The notes under the pieces: generated by a model
What the model was told of the DNA's origin: nothing
The model's input: the letters and a program-made list of their open reading frames with translations, nothing else
Database searches by the model: none
Part shown: positions 43,825 to 53,379 of the stretch, piece by piece
Layout: every line of letters begins with the position of its first letter
How positions within the stretch are numbered: the stretch's first letter is position 1
Assembly: GCA_025350325.1 (NCBI GenBank)
Contig: JANXYB010000012.1
Span: 1 to 64,000 of the forward strand
Source of the DNA: Acidobacteriaceae bacterium
GTDB taxonomy: Bacteria > Acidobacteriota > Terriglobia > Terriglobales > Acidobacteriaceae
Length of the DNA: 64,000 bases
Direction of reading: 5' to 3'
Position numbers and translations under genes: made by a program

Positions 43825-44622
43825 ATGGAAATGGCAGCGATTCAGACCTACGGACTCACTCGGCGCTTTGGCGCACTGACAGCCGTGGAGGACGTCACGC
43901 TCAGCGTGGCAACTGGACAATTCTTCGGTTTTTTAGGACCAAATGGAGCAGGGAAGTCGACCACCATCAAGATGCTCACCGGCCTGCTGGAGCCGAGCGC
44001 GGGAACAATCGAGATTCTGGGTCAACCGTTCTCTGCCGGTGCGCTCAATCTCAAGCGCCAGATTGGAGTTGTTCCGGAGGGCATGGCGCTTCTAGGCAGG
44101 CTTACAGCGCCCGAATATCTGCGCTTTGTGGGGCGCATGTACGGGCTTGATCGGGAGACGGTGAATCTACGCACTGAAGAATTGCTTGAGTTCATGCGGC
44201 TGGCCAACGAGCGGACAAAGCTGGTGACCGATTTTTCTCATGGCATGCAGAAGAAACTTGCATTAGCGGCTGCGGTTATTCACGGACCCAAAGTGCTTTT
44301 CCTCGACGAGCCTTTTGAGGGCGTCGATGCGATTGCGGCGGGCATGCTTAAAACGATGCTTAATGGGATGATCAATCGCGGCGCAACTGTCTTTTTAACT
44401 ACGCACGTGCTTGAGATTGTGGAGCGGCTCTGTAGTCATGTGGGCATCATTCACCAGGGACGACTGGTGGCGAACGGCTCGCTTGAAGAACTGCGTGCCG
44501 GCGTGGCCAGCACGCTGCCCGGAGCCGAGGCCGAACAGCGGCTGACGATGGAAGAAATATTTCTATCGATTGTCGGAGCAAGCGGACAGGAAGTCGCGCC
44601 GGAGCTGTCATGGCTGGCATAG
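43825..44622 (+). CDS. ABC transporter ATP-binding protein
   Basis: A 265-residue ATPase. Walker A GPNGAGKST lies at residues 38-46, the Q-loop and D-loop follow, and Walker B is VLFLDEPFEGVD. The signature loop is unusual, DFSHGMQKK in place of LSGGQQR, as seen in ABC-2 type exporters. The start has no strong ribosome binding site; ATG 43831 is an alternative. It overlaps the permease gene by 13 bases, so the two form one transporter of the ABC-2 kind. Confidence 0.92.
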   Translation: MEMAAIQTYGLTRRFGALTAVEDVTLSVATGQFFGFLGPNGAGKSTTIKMLTGLLEPSAGTIEILGQPFSAGALNLKRQIGVVPEGMALLGRLTAPEYLRFVGRMYGLDRETVNLRTEELLEFMRLANERTKLVTDFSHGMQKKLALAAAVIHGPKVLFLDEPFEGVDAIAAGMLKTMLNGMINRGATVFLTTHVLEIVERLCSHVGIIHQGRLVANGSLEELRAGVASTLPGAEAEQRLTMEEIFLSIVGASGQEVAPELSWLA

Positions 44623-46325
44623 CCGCGCCGATCGACGGCTCGCTCGAAGGTACAAGCCTCTTCGGCCATCTCTCGCAATTACAATATCGCGCGTTGATGA
44701 CGATGCGCTGGCGGCTACTTGTCAATAGCACTCGTTCCGCGCAAGGAGCCTTTGAACTAAGCGCGCGAGGGATCGCGTTTCTTGTTTATTCCATCATGGG
44801 GGTCGGCATTGGGGTGGGGCTTGGCATCGGCTCATATTCGATGGCAGCTCAGAATGCGTGGCAACTTATGCCGGCTCTTTTCTGGATCGTCTTTGTTGCG
44901 TGGCAGGTGCTGCCCGTGGCTCTTGCTTCGTTTCAAGAGCAATTCGATCTAAGCAGCCTGCTGCGCTTCCCGGTAAATTTCGGCTCGTTTTATTTGCTGC
45001 ACCTGGTGTTTGGCCTGGTGGATATTCCGGCGCTGCTGGGGGGCCTGTGCTGCATCGGTATCGGATTGGGATTGGTGATTGCGAAGCCGAGTCTCATTGC
45101 ATGGACGCTGCTCGTGATGCTGGTTTTTGCATTGTTTAACATTCTTCTCGCTCGGGCCGTCCTCGCATGGATTGATCGCTGGCTGGCGCAGCGGCGAACA
45201 CGAGAAATTGTCAGTGCATTATTTTTGTTGCTGCTTCTGAGCATGCAGCTTCTCAATCCGGCATTGCACTCTCGCCGGCGCCACGTGCCGAGTGGATCGA
45301 ACCGCAACGCATACCGGCATAGCAATGCGCCTGAGCTCAAGCCATGGATGAAGACCGGGGCGACTGTGCTTGCATGGCTGCCTCCGGGATTGGCCGCCTC
45401 CAGCCTCAATGAATCATCGGACCATAAGCCAGTGACTGCCGCCGGGTCTTTGAGCATCCTGGGTTTGTATGGACTAGTGGTTGGTGGGGTGCTCGCGTAC
45501 CGGCTTCGCGCGGAGTTCCGCGGTGAAAATCTGGGTGAAGTGTCGGCTCAAAATAAAGTTGCTCATCGGCAACATGCGTGGCTGATCGATGGATCGGGCC
45601 CCATCGCCGCAATTATGGAAAAAGAGCTTCGCACGGTGCCGCGATCGATGCCATTGCTCTTCGCGATGGGCGGTCCACTATTGACTGTGTTGGTGATTGG
45701 TTCGCTGCTGCGCAATAGTGTTTACGCTTCGGGAGGCTCATTTCTACTGGGGTTTCCGCTCTGCGTATCTTATGCGCTGTTGGGTTTCACGCAAATGATT
45801 TACAACAATCTTGGCGCGGAAGGAACGGGAATTCAACTGCTGTTTCTGTCTCCTACGCCTTTCAGGACGGTTCTTCTGGCGAAGAATTTGTTTCATGCCA
45901 TCATGTATAGCCTGGTTGCGGTGCTTGCCGGCATCTTTGCTGGGTTCCGCATGGGATTTCCTAGTGGCGCGGTTATCGTCGCTACCGCCGCCTGGCTCTT
46001 GTTTGCGTTGCCGGCGAACTTGGCTGCGGGCAACATTCTCTCGATTAAGATGCCTTATCGGGTGAGCCTCGGCCGCCTTTCGAGACAGCGGGGATCGCAA
46101 GCGAGCGCGCTGCTGAGCATGTTCATTCAAATGGCTGTGGTCGCGATGGGAGCAGGAGTTTTTGAGTTAAGTGCCTACCTTGGACAGATGTGGTTTGCCA
46201 CGCCAATCTTTCTGCTGCTTGCTGGGATCATGATTGTTGTGTGGTTGCGCGTGCTAGGCAATGCCGAGGGCATGGCGACTCGCAATAAAGATGCGCTGCT
46301 GTTGGCGCTGGCCAAAACAGAGTAG
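44610..46325 (+). CDS. ABC-2 type permease protein
   Basis: A 571-residue multi-membrane-segment protein, partner of the overlapping ATPase. A long hydrophilic segment (about residues 200-240, with an RRRHVPSGSNRN stretch) splits the membrane part into two halves, giving a size of two ABC-2 permeases fused. A later cytoplasmic stretch (MEKELRTVPRSMPLLFAMGG) resembles permeases of putative lipid or polyketide exporters. The substrate is unknown. The final part includes an RNKDALLLALAKTE tail. Confidence 0.85.
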   Translation: MAGIAAPIDGSLEGTSLFGHLSQLQYRALMTMRWRLLVNSTRSAQGAFELSARGIAFLVYSIMGVGIGVGLGIGSYSMAAQNAWQLMPALFWIVFVAWQVLPVALASFQEQFDLSSLLRFPVNFGSFYLLHLVFGLVDIPALLGGLCCIGIGLGLVIAKPSLIAWTLLVMLVFALFNILLARAVLAWIDRWLAQRRTREIVSALFLLLLLSMQLLNPALHSRRRHVPSGSNRNAYRHSNAPELKPWMKTGATVLAWLPPGLAASSLNESSDHKPVTAAGSLSILGLYGLVVGGVLAYRLRAEFRGENLGEVSAQNKVAHRQHAWLIDGSGPIAAIMEKELRTVPRSMPLLFAMGGPLLTVLVIGSLLRNSVYASGGSFLLGFPLCVSYALLGFTQMIYNNLGAEGTGIQLLFLSPTPFRTVLLAKNLFHAIMYSLVAVLAGIFAGFRMGFPSGAVIVATAAWLLFALPANLAAGNILSIKMPYRVSLGRLSRQRGSQASALLSMFIQMAVVAMGAGVFELSAYLGQMWFATPIFLLLAGIMIVVWLRVLGNAEGMATRNKDALLLALAKTE

Positions 46326-46439
46326 GCAGCCCGGGTTGGGCGCTGTTTTATGGCCCGCTAGCTTATTTTGAGATTGGTGTGACTGACTAGAACTATGTGC
46401 CTTCAGGGGTGAACTTTGCACAATCCGAACAGGAATTGG

Positions 46440-47732
46440 ATGCGATGGCCCGCGGGCATTCTTGGACCAGCCCCCGGACTGAAGGAAGTCAATCTGATTT
46501 GCTGGGGATTGTTTTTCTTGGTGATCGTCGCCCCTTTGAGCGTGCTCTTGTGGATGCAATTGCGGGCAGGGAAGGGATTCGATTTTGTTTACTTCTACGG
46601 CATTGGTCGCTTGGCCAATGACCATGCTGCTGCAAATCTTTATAACTACGATCAACAGGTAAAAGTATTCAATGAGTTATCGCCCTTACACGATGGGTTT
46701 TACGGGCCCAGTCCGTACCCGCCGTATGTAGCCCTCTTCTTCAGCCTGTTTGCTCGAATTCCTTTCAAGCTGGCTTACTTAGTTTGGATGGGCGCTTCGC
46801 TTACGCTCTATCTGATCGGAATTTCAGCAACGGTCGGGCAAGTTTTTCCAGAGGAACGTCTCAAGCGATCCTTGGTTTTGTGCTTGAGCCTGGCCTTTCC
46901 CCCGTTCCTTTGGACCACTCTCATCAACGGACAAATAGCATCGATTGCCGTATGTGGAGTTGGTTTCGCGACATTGCTTGAGCGGAGACATAAATCTTTC
47001 GCGAGCGGGTTTGCGCTGTCGATGCTGAGTTACAAACCAACACTGTTGCTGTTGCTTATTCCTATGCTGCTGCTCACCCGGAGATTCAAGACACTCTCAG
47101 GATTTGTCACCGGATTTGCGGGCTTGGTGGGTATAGCGACTTTGTTCGAGGGCATGCAGATCTGGCCTGCTTATTTCAGGTTCATACGATTCTTTTCGAG
47201 TGTGTCGCGGATCGGCAATCATACTCACCTGCACGATTGGCAATTCATCGACTTCAATTCGCACTCGTATGCAATTCCGGGCGGCAGATCCGCGGTAGGG
47301 ATGGCGATCTTGATCAGCATCGGCGCTGTCGCCGCGATCTGGCTGACGACATTGCTATGGAGATCGGCGGGGGGCGAAGAGCCCGAGCAACTCCTCGCCT
47401 GGGCATGCACTTTAACGTGGACGTTGCTATTGAATATTTACGTGCCGATCTACGATTCAATACTCGTCACGATCGCAGTGGTGTTAACACTGGGGGCACT
47501 GAGAGAAATGAACTGGACGCGCGCTACAAATGTGGTGATACTGCTTGCAACTATGACATTCGTAGTGGCGTGGTTTACCGAGGCAGTCGCCAAAGTGTAT
47601 GCATTTCAGCCTTTGACCATTGTGCTTTTGGCGCTCGGTATCGTGCAGTGTTCGCTACTGGATCGAGCGACTCGTCAAAGATTGGTGCGTCCGCAGGCTC
47701 AAGTTTCGACTTCGACTTTATCGATCAACTAG
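46440..47732 (+). CDS. GT87/DUF2029-type membrane glycosyltransferase
   Basis: A 430-residue inner-membrane protein with about ten membrane segments, of the GT-C glycosyltransferase type (DUF2029, CAZy family 87), which uses polyprenyl-phosphate sugars. The first extracytoplasmic loop has FVYFYGIGRL and NLYNYDQQ, with PSPYPPYVALFFSLFARIP typical of the family; the Asp of KGFDFVYFYG is the likely catalytic position. ATG 46440 has AGGA five bases before it; TTG 46416 is also possible. No partner genes for a glycan pathway are next to it. Confidence 0.82.
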   Translation: MRWPAGILGPAPGLKEVNLICWGLFFLVIVAPLSVLLWMQLRAGKGFDFVYFYGIGRLANDHAAANLYNYDQQVKVFNELSPLHDGFYGPSPYPPYVALFFSLFARIPFKLAYLVWMGASLTLYLIGISATVGQVFPEERLKRSLVLCLSLAFPPFLWTTLINGQIASIAVCGVGFATLLERRHKSFASGFALSMLSYKPTLLLLLIPMLLLTRRFKTLSGFVTGFAGLVGIATLFEGMQIWPAYFRFIRFFSSVSRIGNHTHLHDWQFIDFNSHSYAIPGGRSAVGMAILISIGAVAAIWLTTLLWRSAGGEEPEQLLAWACTLTWTLLLNIYVPIYDSILVTIAVVLTLGALREMNWTRATNVVILLATMTFVVAWFTEAVAKVYAFQPLTIVLLALGIVQCSLLDRATRQRLVRPQAQVSTSTLSIN

Positions 47733-47906
47733 TAAAACCTTGAGTCCTTCAGTTGTAGCTTACGTCTGATTCAGCCGAAATTAATTTGCAGTTGCGCCCT
47801 GGCTCTGCACTCCAAACCGAAAATAATTTTAAATATGTACACCTGAGTCAAACTAGCTTCGCGCATCCAAGTGAATTGACAATTGTTGTGGCGGGTGACC
47901 CGGCGA

Positions 47907-49784
47907 ATGACGAAGACAGCTTTGAGCGACTGGTTGTTAGCAGATCTGAAGCTGCCGAAAGGCGTGCACAGCAAGCCGGAACCTGAACATCCATGGTGGC
48001 GCGTCATGTGCCTCACAGGGGTGGATTACTTTTCGACGCTTGGCTATCAGCCTGGAATCGCGTTTCTCGCGGCCAATGTTCTTTCTCCTTTTGCCACGCT
48101 GGTGCTGGTGTTAGTCACTTTGTTTGCGGCGCTGCCACTCTATCAGCGCGTCGCCAAGGCCAGTCCCAACGGCCAGGGCAGCATCGCGATGCTTGAAAAG
48201 CTGTTTCCCGAGTGGGGCGGCAAGATTTTTGTTCTGGTGCTGCTCGGATTTGCGACCACCGATTTCATCATCACCATGACCCTGTCGGCGGCCGATGGGG
48301 CTGCCCATTTTATTCACAATCCATTTACTCCCAAATGGCTTTCGGGGCAAATGCTGGTCACCTTGCTGCTGCTCGGAATTCTGGGCGTCATTTTTCTCAA
48401 GGGATTCAAAGAGGCGATTGGAATTGCGGTTGTACTGGTCGGTTCTTATCTTGCTTTGAACGCAATCGTAACCGTCAGGTCAATCATTGAAGTGGTGCAT
48501 CATCGCGAACTCATTGCTCACTGGAAGACAGCGTTATTTGCGCAGCACCCCAACTGGCTGGCGATGGTTGGGGTCTGTCTCCTTCTCTTTCCCAGGTTGG
48601 CGTTGGGGCTGTCGGGGTTTGAGACAGGGGTTGCGGTAATGCCTCTCATATCGGGTGCCAATCTGGACGCTCGCATTCGAAACACGCGCAAGCTCCTCGC
48701 AACCGCTGCAGCCATCATGAGTGTCTTTCTGATCGCGACCAGCTTCGTTACGACGATTCTTATTCCCGCTGCCGCATTCGCCGACAACGGGGAGGCAAAC
48801 GGGCGCGCCATGGCTTACCTGGCGCATCAGTATTTTGGCAGCGCATTTGGATCGATCTACGACATTAGCACCATTCTTATTCTTGCTTTTGCCGGTGCTT
48901 CAGCGATGGCGGGATTGCTCAACCTTATTCCACGCTACCTGCCGCGCTTTGGCATGGCGCCGGAGTGGGCTCGTGCATCGCGGCCGTTGGTGCTGGTATT
49001 TATGGCGGTCGCATTCATCGTTACGCTCGCCTTCCACGCCAATGTGGACGCCCAAGGTGGCGCTTACGCAACGGGCGTGCTGGTACTCATCACATCAGGA
49101 GCGTGCGCGGTGACTCTTTCTGTCTGGAAGACCCGCAAGCGATGGATATACGGGATCATCACGCTGATTTTTGTTTACACCACGGGCATGAACATCTGGG
49201 AACGGCCTGAGGGTCTAAAGATTTCCTGCTTCTTCATCGCATCGATTCTGTTCGTTTCGTTCTTCTCCCGTGCGACACGTGCAACGGAGTTGCGGATTAC
49301 GGGTGTAAATCTCTCCCCTGAAGCGGCCGACATTCTTACGAGCGTCAACGACCAAGCGGTTCGCTTCATACCAAAGAAACCTAAAACTGCGGACCCTAAA
49401 GATCTGGATCGTATCGACAAATTGGTGCGGGCCATGAATCACCTTCCGCCTGAAGCGAAGATCGTTTTTCTCGAAGTGGAACGCACCGACGCATCCGAAT
49501 TCGATCAGCAGCTTTCGGTTGAGGGCGAGCGCATCGCCAATCATTGTGTCCTGCGCGCCAGCAGTCCTATTGTTGCCAACTCTATCGCAGCATTTCTGAT
49601 TCATGTCGAACAGATCACAGGCCAAGTCCCACATATCTATTTCAAATGGAAGGAGGGCAACCCGGTGGCAAACATTTTTCGCTTTTTATTTCTTGGCGAG
49701 GGCGATGCCGCTCCACTGACGCACGAGGTGCTGCGCAAGGCCGTGCCCGACATCAGCCATCGGCCTATCGTTCATGTGAGTTGA
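47907..49784 (+). CDS. APC-family amino acid permease
   Basis: A 625-residue permease with 12 predicted membrane segments and a C-terminal soluble domain of about 150 residues. The start ATG 47907 follows GGGTGACC. It opens the transport core with [23 protein letters not shown] and has [17 protein letters not shown] and [13 protein letters not shown]. The C-terminal part (residues about 480-625) has alternating beta-alpha elements ([16 protein letters not shown]) and could be a cytoplasmic regulatory domain. The substrate is unknown. It converges on ssb. Confidence 0.85.
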   Translation: MTKTALSDWLLADLKLPKGVHSKPEPEHPWWRVMCLTGVDYFSTLGYQPGIAFLAANVLSPFATLVLVLVTLFAALPLYQRVAKASPNGQGSIAMLEKLFPEWGGKIFVLVLLGFATTDFIITMTLSAADGAAHFIHNPFTPKWLSGQMLVTLLLLGILGVIFLKGFKEAIGIAVVLVGSYLALNAIVTVRSIIEVVHHRELIAHWKTALFAQHPNWLAMVGVCLLLFPRLALGLSGFETGVAVMPLISGANLDARIRNTRKLLATAAAIMSVFLIATSFVTTILIPAAAFADNGEANGRAMAYLAHQYFGSAFGSIYDISTILILAFAGASAMAGLLNLIPRYLPRFGMAPEWARASRPLVLVFMAVAFIVTLAFHANVDAQGGAYATGVLVLITSGACAVTLSVWKTRKRWIYGIITLIFVYTTGMNIWERPEGLKISCFFIASILFVSFFSRATRATELRITGVNLSPEAADILTSVNDQAVRFIPKKPKTADPKDLDRIDKLVRAMNHLPPEAKIVFLEVERTDASEFDQQLSVEGERIANHCVLRASSPIVANSIAAFLIHVEQITGQVPHIYFKWKEGNPVANIFRFLFLGEGDAAPLTHEVLRKAVPDISHRPIVHVS

Positions 49785-49842
49785 TTTGAAGTATGAGACC
49801 GCGCTGGCATGGACGGGTCCAAATGCTGGTCGCAGGTACATC

Positions 49843-50322
49843 TCAGAAAGGGATGTCGTCGTCGGAGATTTCGGCCGATTGCGCATAGTCTTCGTGGGCA
49901 GCGGCGGGACGCTGATCGAAGCTGGCAGTGCCGGTTGAAGGACTTGCTGCCTTGCTGTAGCCGCCGCCGGTGGAACTGCCTTCTTCGCGGCCCGAGAGCA
50001 GGGACAGATCATTGACTATGATCTCGGTGCGGTAGCGCTTGGCACCGGTCTCCTTGTCATCCCAACTGCGAGTCTGGATCTTGCCCTCAATGTAAAGCTT
50101 CGAACCCTTTTTGACGTAGTCGCGAACGATCTCGGCAAGACGCGTGAAGGCCACCATGTTGTGCCATTCGGTGCGTTCCTGCCAATTTCCTTGCGCGTCT
50201 TTTTGCCGGTCGCTGGTGGCGATGGTGAAGTTGGCGACCATGGTGCCCCCGGCGGTGGAGCGGATTTCAGGGTCTTTGCCTACGTTGCCGAGAAGGGTGA
50301 CTTTATTGACAGATTTTGCCAT
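49843..50322 (-). CDS. ssb: Single-stranded DNA-binding protein
   Basis: A 159-residue protein with an N-terminal OB fold (VNKVTLLGNVGKDPEIRST, FTIATSDRQKD, TEWHNMVAF) and a flexible Gly/Ser-rich linker, ending in the DDDIPF tail that recruits replication and repair proteins. ATG 50322 is chosen for GGAGAG seven bases upstream. Last gene of the minus-strand run aroK-ctaB-DUF420-membrane protein-ssb, 37 bases after the small membrane protein gene, and may be co-transcribed or have its own promoter. Confidence 0.97.
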   Translation of the reverse strand: MAKSVNKVTLLGNVGKDPEIRSTAGGTMVANFTIATSDRQKDAQGNWQERTEWHNMVAFTRLAEIVRDYVKKGSKLYIEGKIQTRSWDDKETGAKRYRTEIIVNDLSLLSGREEGSSTGGGYSKAASPSTGTASFDQRPAAAHEDYAQSAEISDDDIPF

Positions 50323-50359
50323 TTTGGCGCTCTCCACTAAGGGGAAAGAATAACAGACC

Positions 50360-50647
50360 TCACCGACGCCGGGCATGGGCACGATTACGCAGCCATTTGG
50401 CGAGTCCGAGCAGGAGGAGGAGCCCGCCGAAGGGGAGGCACATCAGGGCAACGATCAGCGCAAACCAGCCGGAATTAGTGCTTGCGCCGGTCGGAGAAAA
50501 CCCGCCTAAAAATGCTTCAAGCAAAAACGCGGCAACCAGGCCAGCAGCCACGATCAACGATCCCCATTGCAGCAGTTGACGGGTGCCGTCGGCGGCAGAC
50601 AACTGGCTCGCTGAACGGGGCTCGCGATCTGCCTGCACGGTGGTCAC
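50360..50647 (-). CDS. Small membrane protein
   Basis: A 95-residue protein with two predicted membrane segments (WGSLIVAAGLVAAFLLEAFL and FALIVALMCLPFGGLLLLLG) and a basic C-terminus. GTG 50647 is preferred: AAGGATC precedes it, and the GTGA overlap with the stop of the DUF420 gene gives translational coupling. No family is recognised. Context with ctaB and DUF420 suggests a link to respiratory-chain assembly. Confidence 0.65.
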   Translation of the reverse strand: MTTVQADREPRSASQLSAADGTRQLLQWGSLIVAAGLVAAFLLEAFLGGFSPTGASTNSGWFALIVALMCLPFGGLLLLLGLAKWLRNRAHARRR

Positions 50648-51204
50648 GATCCTTGCGCCAGGCGCAGCATGACGTAGGTCATGACGCCGGTTATCGAGAC
50701 ATAGAGCCATAGGGGAAATGTCCAGCGCGCCACCTTACGGTGCTGTGGAAATCGACCCGTGAGCGAGAAGAAGAAGGTGACCAGCACCAGCGGCAATGTC
50801 ACTATGGCCATGATGATGTGGCTTGCAAGCAGCGGCAAATACAGCGAACGATAAGCTGCGTGCAGTGGGTAGCGCACATCTCCATGCAGCGCGTGGTGGA
50901 GAATGTAGCTGACCAGAAAGAGCGTGGAGAATACGAATGCCGTGGTCATGGATGCGCGATGGGCGGCGATGCGGTGCGCGCGAATGAATGTGAAGCCAAT
51001 CAGCAGGGCAGTGGCGCTAAGGCCATTGAGCATTGCATTCAACGCAGGCAGAAATGCGAAGCGTGTGCTGGATGCGTCCGATGCGGGATGGATGTAAATC
51101 AGCCAGAAGAGAAACAGCGTCGCTGCCGCACTGATGATCAGGATGGCGACGATGGCCGGAGTGGTGCTTGATCGAGAATTGGCAGAGGGTGTCGGGGTTG
51201 TCAT
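50644..51204 (-). CDS. DUF420-family membrane protein
   Basis: A 186-residue protein with five predicted membrane segments. The DUF420 pattern is visible: FLPALNAMLNGLSATALLIGFTFIR, then a HxxM-like stretch with His (SYILHHALHG, LASHIIMAI) that may bind haem or copper. DUF420 genes occur next to cytochrome c oxidase assembly genes, and here it is directly downstream of ctaB, seven bases from its stop. Likely role: membrane factor in terminal oxidase assembly. Confidence 0.9.
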   Translation of the reverse strand: MTTPTPSANSRSSTTPAIVAILIISAAATLFLFWLIYIHPASDASSTRFAFLPALNAMLNGLSATALLIGFTFIRAHRIAAHRASMTTAFVFSTLFLVSYILHHALHGDVRYPLHAAYRSLYLPLLASHIIMAIVTLPLVLVTFFFSLTGRFPQHRKVARWTFPLWLYVSITGVMTYVMLRLAQGS

Positions 51205-51211
51205 ACGTTCC

Positions 51212-52222
51212 TTAGTGCTTGGCGATGGCGCATAGCATCAGCGTTGTTAGCAGCAGAGGCAGATAAATGACGCTCACTTTGAGCAGATCGCGCGCCACCA
51301 TGCGACTCTCTGTCTCGGTGGTTGCGCGCAAGATGCGTGTGAAGCGAATCGTGTAGGCGAGGTAAAACAGGCCCAGAGCGGTGGCCAGAAATGCATAAGC
51401 GGGAATCGCCATACCAAGCTTCCAGGGTGCGAGACTGACGGGAATCATCAGCACAGCGTAGAACATGGCTTCGACCACGGTGGACCAGCCATCGGGCTGC
51501 ACGACGGGCAGCATGCGAATACCGGCGCGCGCATAGTCTTCCCGATAGAGCCATGCGATGGCCATGAAATGAGGGAACTGCCAGACGAACAGGATGGCGA
51601 ATAAGGCGACAGCCTGCCACTCGATGCGTCCGCGGGCAGCCGTCCAGCCAAGCAGGGGGCCCATTGCGCCTGGAAATGCGCCTATGAACGTGGCCAGACT
51701 GGTTACGCGCTTGAGCGGTGTGTAAATCGCGACATAGCAAAACGCAGTAAGCAGCGCGAGCGCCACGGTGAGCAGGTTGGTGTGCAGCAGCAGCCACCAC
51801 GATCCGAGGGCCAGAGCCCCAATGCCTGCAAGAATTCCCTCCGTGAGCGAAATGCGTCCGGCGGCAATGGGCCTGTCGGCGGTACGGATCATGAGCGCGT
51901 CGGTGGACCGTTCGAGGGCCTGATTGAGGGCGCTGGCGCCTGCTGATACAAGGCCGATTCCGATCAAAGTGTCGAGCAGTCCTCGTTGCACGCTGGAGAT
52001 ACCGGATTGCATCGATCCAAGATAAAAGCCTGCCCAGCCGGTGATAACGACCATGCCTGTGACACGCACCTTGAACAATTCACGAAGATCGTTGATCAGG
52101 GTGGCGGTTGTCCCAGGGCTGGGCGCATGGATCGTGCCGTGTGCGTGGTCCGTGCCATGTGCATGGCTAGCCGGGGACGAGGTTAAGTTTGTCGGCACGG
52201 CTGCCTGGGGAGATGGAGTCAT
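51212..52222 (-). CDS. ctaB: Protohaem IX farnesyltransferase (haem O synthase)
   Basis: A 336-residue UbiA-family membrane enzyme that adds a farnesyl group to haem b to form haem O, needed for haem-copper oxidases. The prenyl-binding segment is NQALERSTDALMIRTADRP, a variant of the usual NxxxDxxxDxxMxRTxxRP in which the first Asp is Glu. A His-rich leader (HAHGTDHAHGTIHA) of about 30 residues precedes the first membrane segment. The ribosome binding site before ATG 52222 is weak. It is followed closely by DUF420. Confidence 0.93.
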   Translation of the reverse strand: MTPSPQAAVPTNLTSSPASHAHGTDHAHGTIHAPSPGTTATLINDLRELFKVRVTGMVVITGWAGFYLGSMQSGISSVQRGLLDTLIGIGLVSAGASALNQALERSTDALMIRTADRPIAAGRISLTEGILAGIGALALGSWWLLLHTNLLTVALALLTAFCYVAIYTPLKRVTSLATFIGAFPGAMGPLLGWTAARGRIEWQAVALFAILFVWQFPHFMAIAWLYREDYARAGIRMLPVVQPDGWSTVVEAMFYAVLMIPVSLAPWKLGMAIPAYAFLATALGLFYLAYTIRFTRILRATTETESRMVARDLLKVSVIYLPLLLTTLMLCAIAKH

Positions 52223-52293
52223 GAATTTCGTTGCAGGACCTCGGCAAGGGCGTTGCTGACCGCATGCCTCCTTCGATGATAGCAAGATCAGCG

Positions 52294-52839
52294 CTAAAGG
52301 CCTGCAGCATGTAGGACTGCGTCTGCCACCTGCTCGGGTGTAAGTGCGTCGACGGGGATAGAGGCGTGGGCAGCGCGATACAGGGGAAGCCGATGGTCGT
52401 AGCGGCTGGCAAGGCTGGCGCGGTCGGCCAGGACGGGGCGAGTCTGTTCGGTGCCACCGCAGCGGGCCAGCGTCGTGTCGAGTTTCACCTCAAGGTGGAC
52501 GAGCAAAGTGCCGGGAGTAGTGAGCAGCAAATCGCGGGTGTCGGCACGCTCGATGGCACCCCCACCCAGGGCAAGGACCAAGGAGTTTTGGCCTGCCAAG
52601 CGGCGAATGGTGGTGTATTCGCGGTCGCGGAAGGCGGATTCGCCATGGTGCGCGAAGATGTCGGCGATCGTAGCGCCAGCCTCAGCTTCGATCACATCAT
52701 CCACGTCAATGAAGTTCCACCCGAGGCGGGCTGCAACGATTGGCCCCACGGTGGTTTTGCCAGAGCCCATAAAGCCGGTAAGCACGATGCGCGTGAGAGA
52801 GATTGCGAGTCGGGACGCGGGCTGAGGGATAGAAGACAA
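52294..52839 (-). CDS. aroK: Shikimate kinase
   Basis: A 181-residue enzyme of the shikimate pathway that phosphorylates shikimate before aromatic amino acid and quinone synthesis. Walker A GFMGSGKT is at residues 22-29; FIDVDDVIEAEAG, SAFRDREYTTIRR, LALGGGA and TRPVLAD are the substrate-binding and lid motifs. It starts at TTG 52839 with AAAGG before it. The first 15 residues are a poorly conserved leader. It begins the run that leads to ctaB. Confidence 0.95.
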   Translation of the reverse strand: MSSIPQPASRLAISLTRIVLTGFMGSGKTTVGPIVAARLGWNFIDVDDVIEAEAGATIADIFAHHGESAFRDREYTTIRRLAGQNSLVLALGGGAIERADTRDLLLTTPGTLLVHLEVKLDTTLARCGGTEQTRPVLADRASLASRYDHRLPLYRAAHASIPVDALTPEQVADAVLHAAGL

Positions 52840-52907
52840 TTTGGCCTTTCAAGCCGGGGAGTTTGTTGTTCAGTATAAGAGGGGCAGCATAAGAGGTGGC
52901 GGGGGCC

Positions 52908-53327
52908 CTAGCCCAGAACCATCACGACTGCCCCGGCGGTGATCAGCAAGCCGCCCATAATGGCGGGGCCCGTCAACTTTTCGCCGAGCAGGAGCCATGC
53001 GAAAATCATCACCAGCGGCACGCTCAGCTTATCGAGGGGCGCGACGCGCGAAGCGGGGCCAAGCTGGAGCGCGCGAAAGTAGCAAAGCCACGACAAGCCG
53101 GTAGCCATTCCTGAGAGTGTGAGGAACAGCAGCGTTCGGCGATCGAGCAGGCGCAGTTCGCCATGTTTGCCGAGCGCCAGCGCGATGCCCCAGGCAAATA
53201 TCAGCACGACGGTGGTGCGAATAGCGGTCGCCAAATTTGAGTCCACATGCGCAACGCCCACCTTGGCCAGCAGGGCGGTGGCGGCGGCAAAGAGTCCCGA
53301 AAGCAAGGCCCATCCAATCCAGGTCAT
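52908..53327 (-). CDS. Half-size EamA (DMT) transporter
   Basis: A 139-residue protein with five predicted membrane segments, equal to a single EamA repeat (TALLAKVGVAHVDSNLATAIRT at the start, FRALQLGPASRVAPLDKLSVP near the end). Usual EamA permeases have two copies; single-repeat forms are presumed to act as dimers, as in EmrE. It is located 68 bases before aroK in the same direction and divergent to the methyltransferase gene. No partner gene is adjacent. Confidence 0.85.
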   Translation of the reverse strand: MTWIGWALLSGLFAAATALLAKVGVAHVDSNLATAIRTTVVLIFAWGIALALGKHGELRLLDRRTLLFLTLSGMATGLSWLCYFRALQLGPASRVAPLDKLSVPLVMIFAWLLLGEKLTGPAIMGGLLITAGAVVMVLG

Positions 53328-53379
53328 AAGAATTATGGTACGCGGATCATGCTGTCGCAGGTACTTTAGACTTGAAAGG

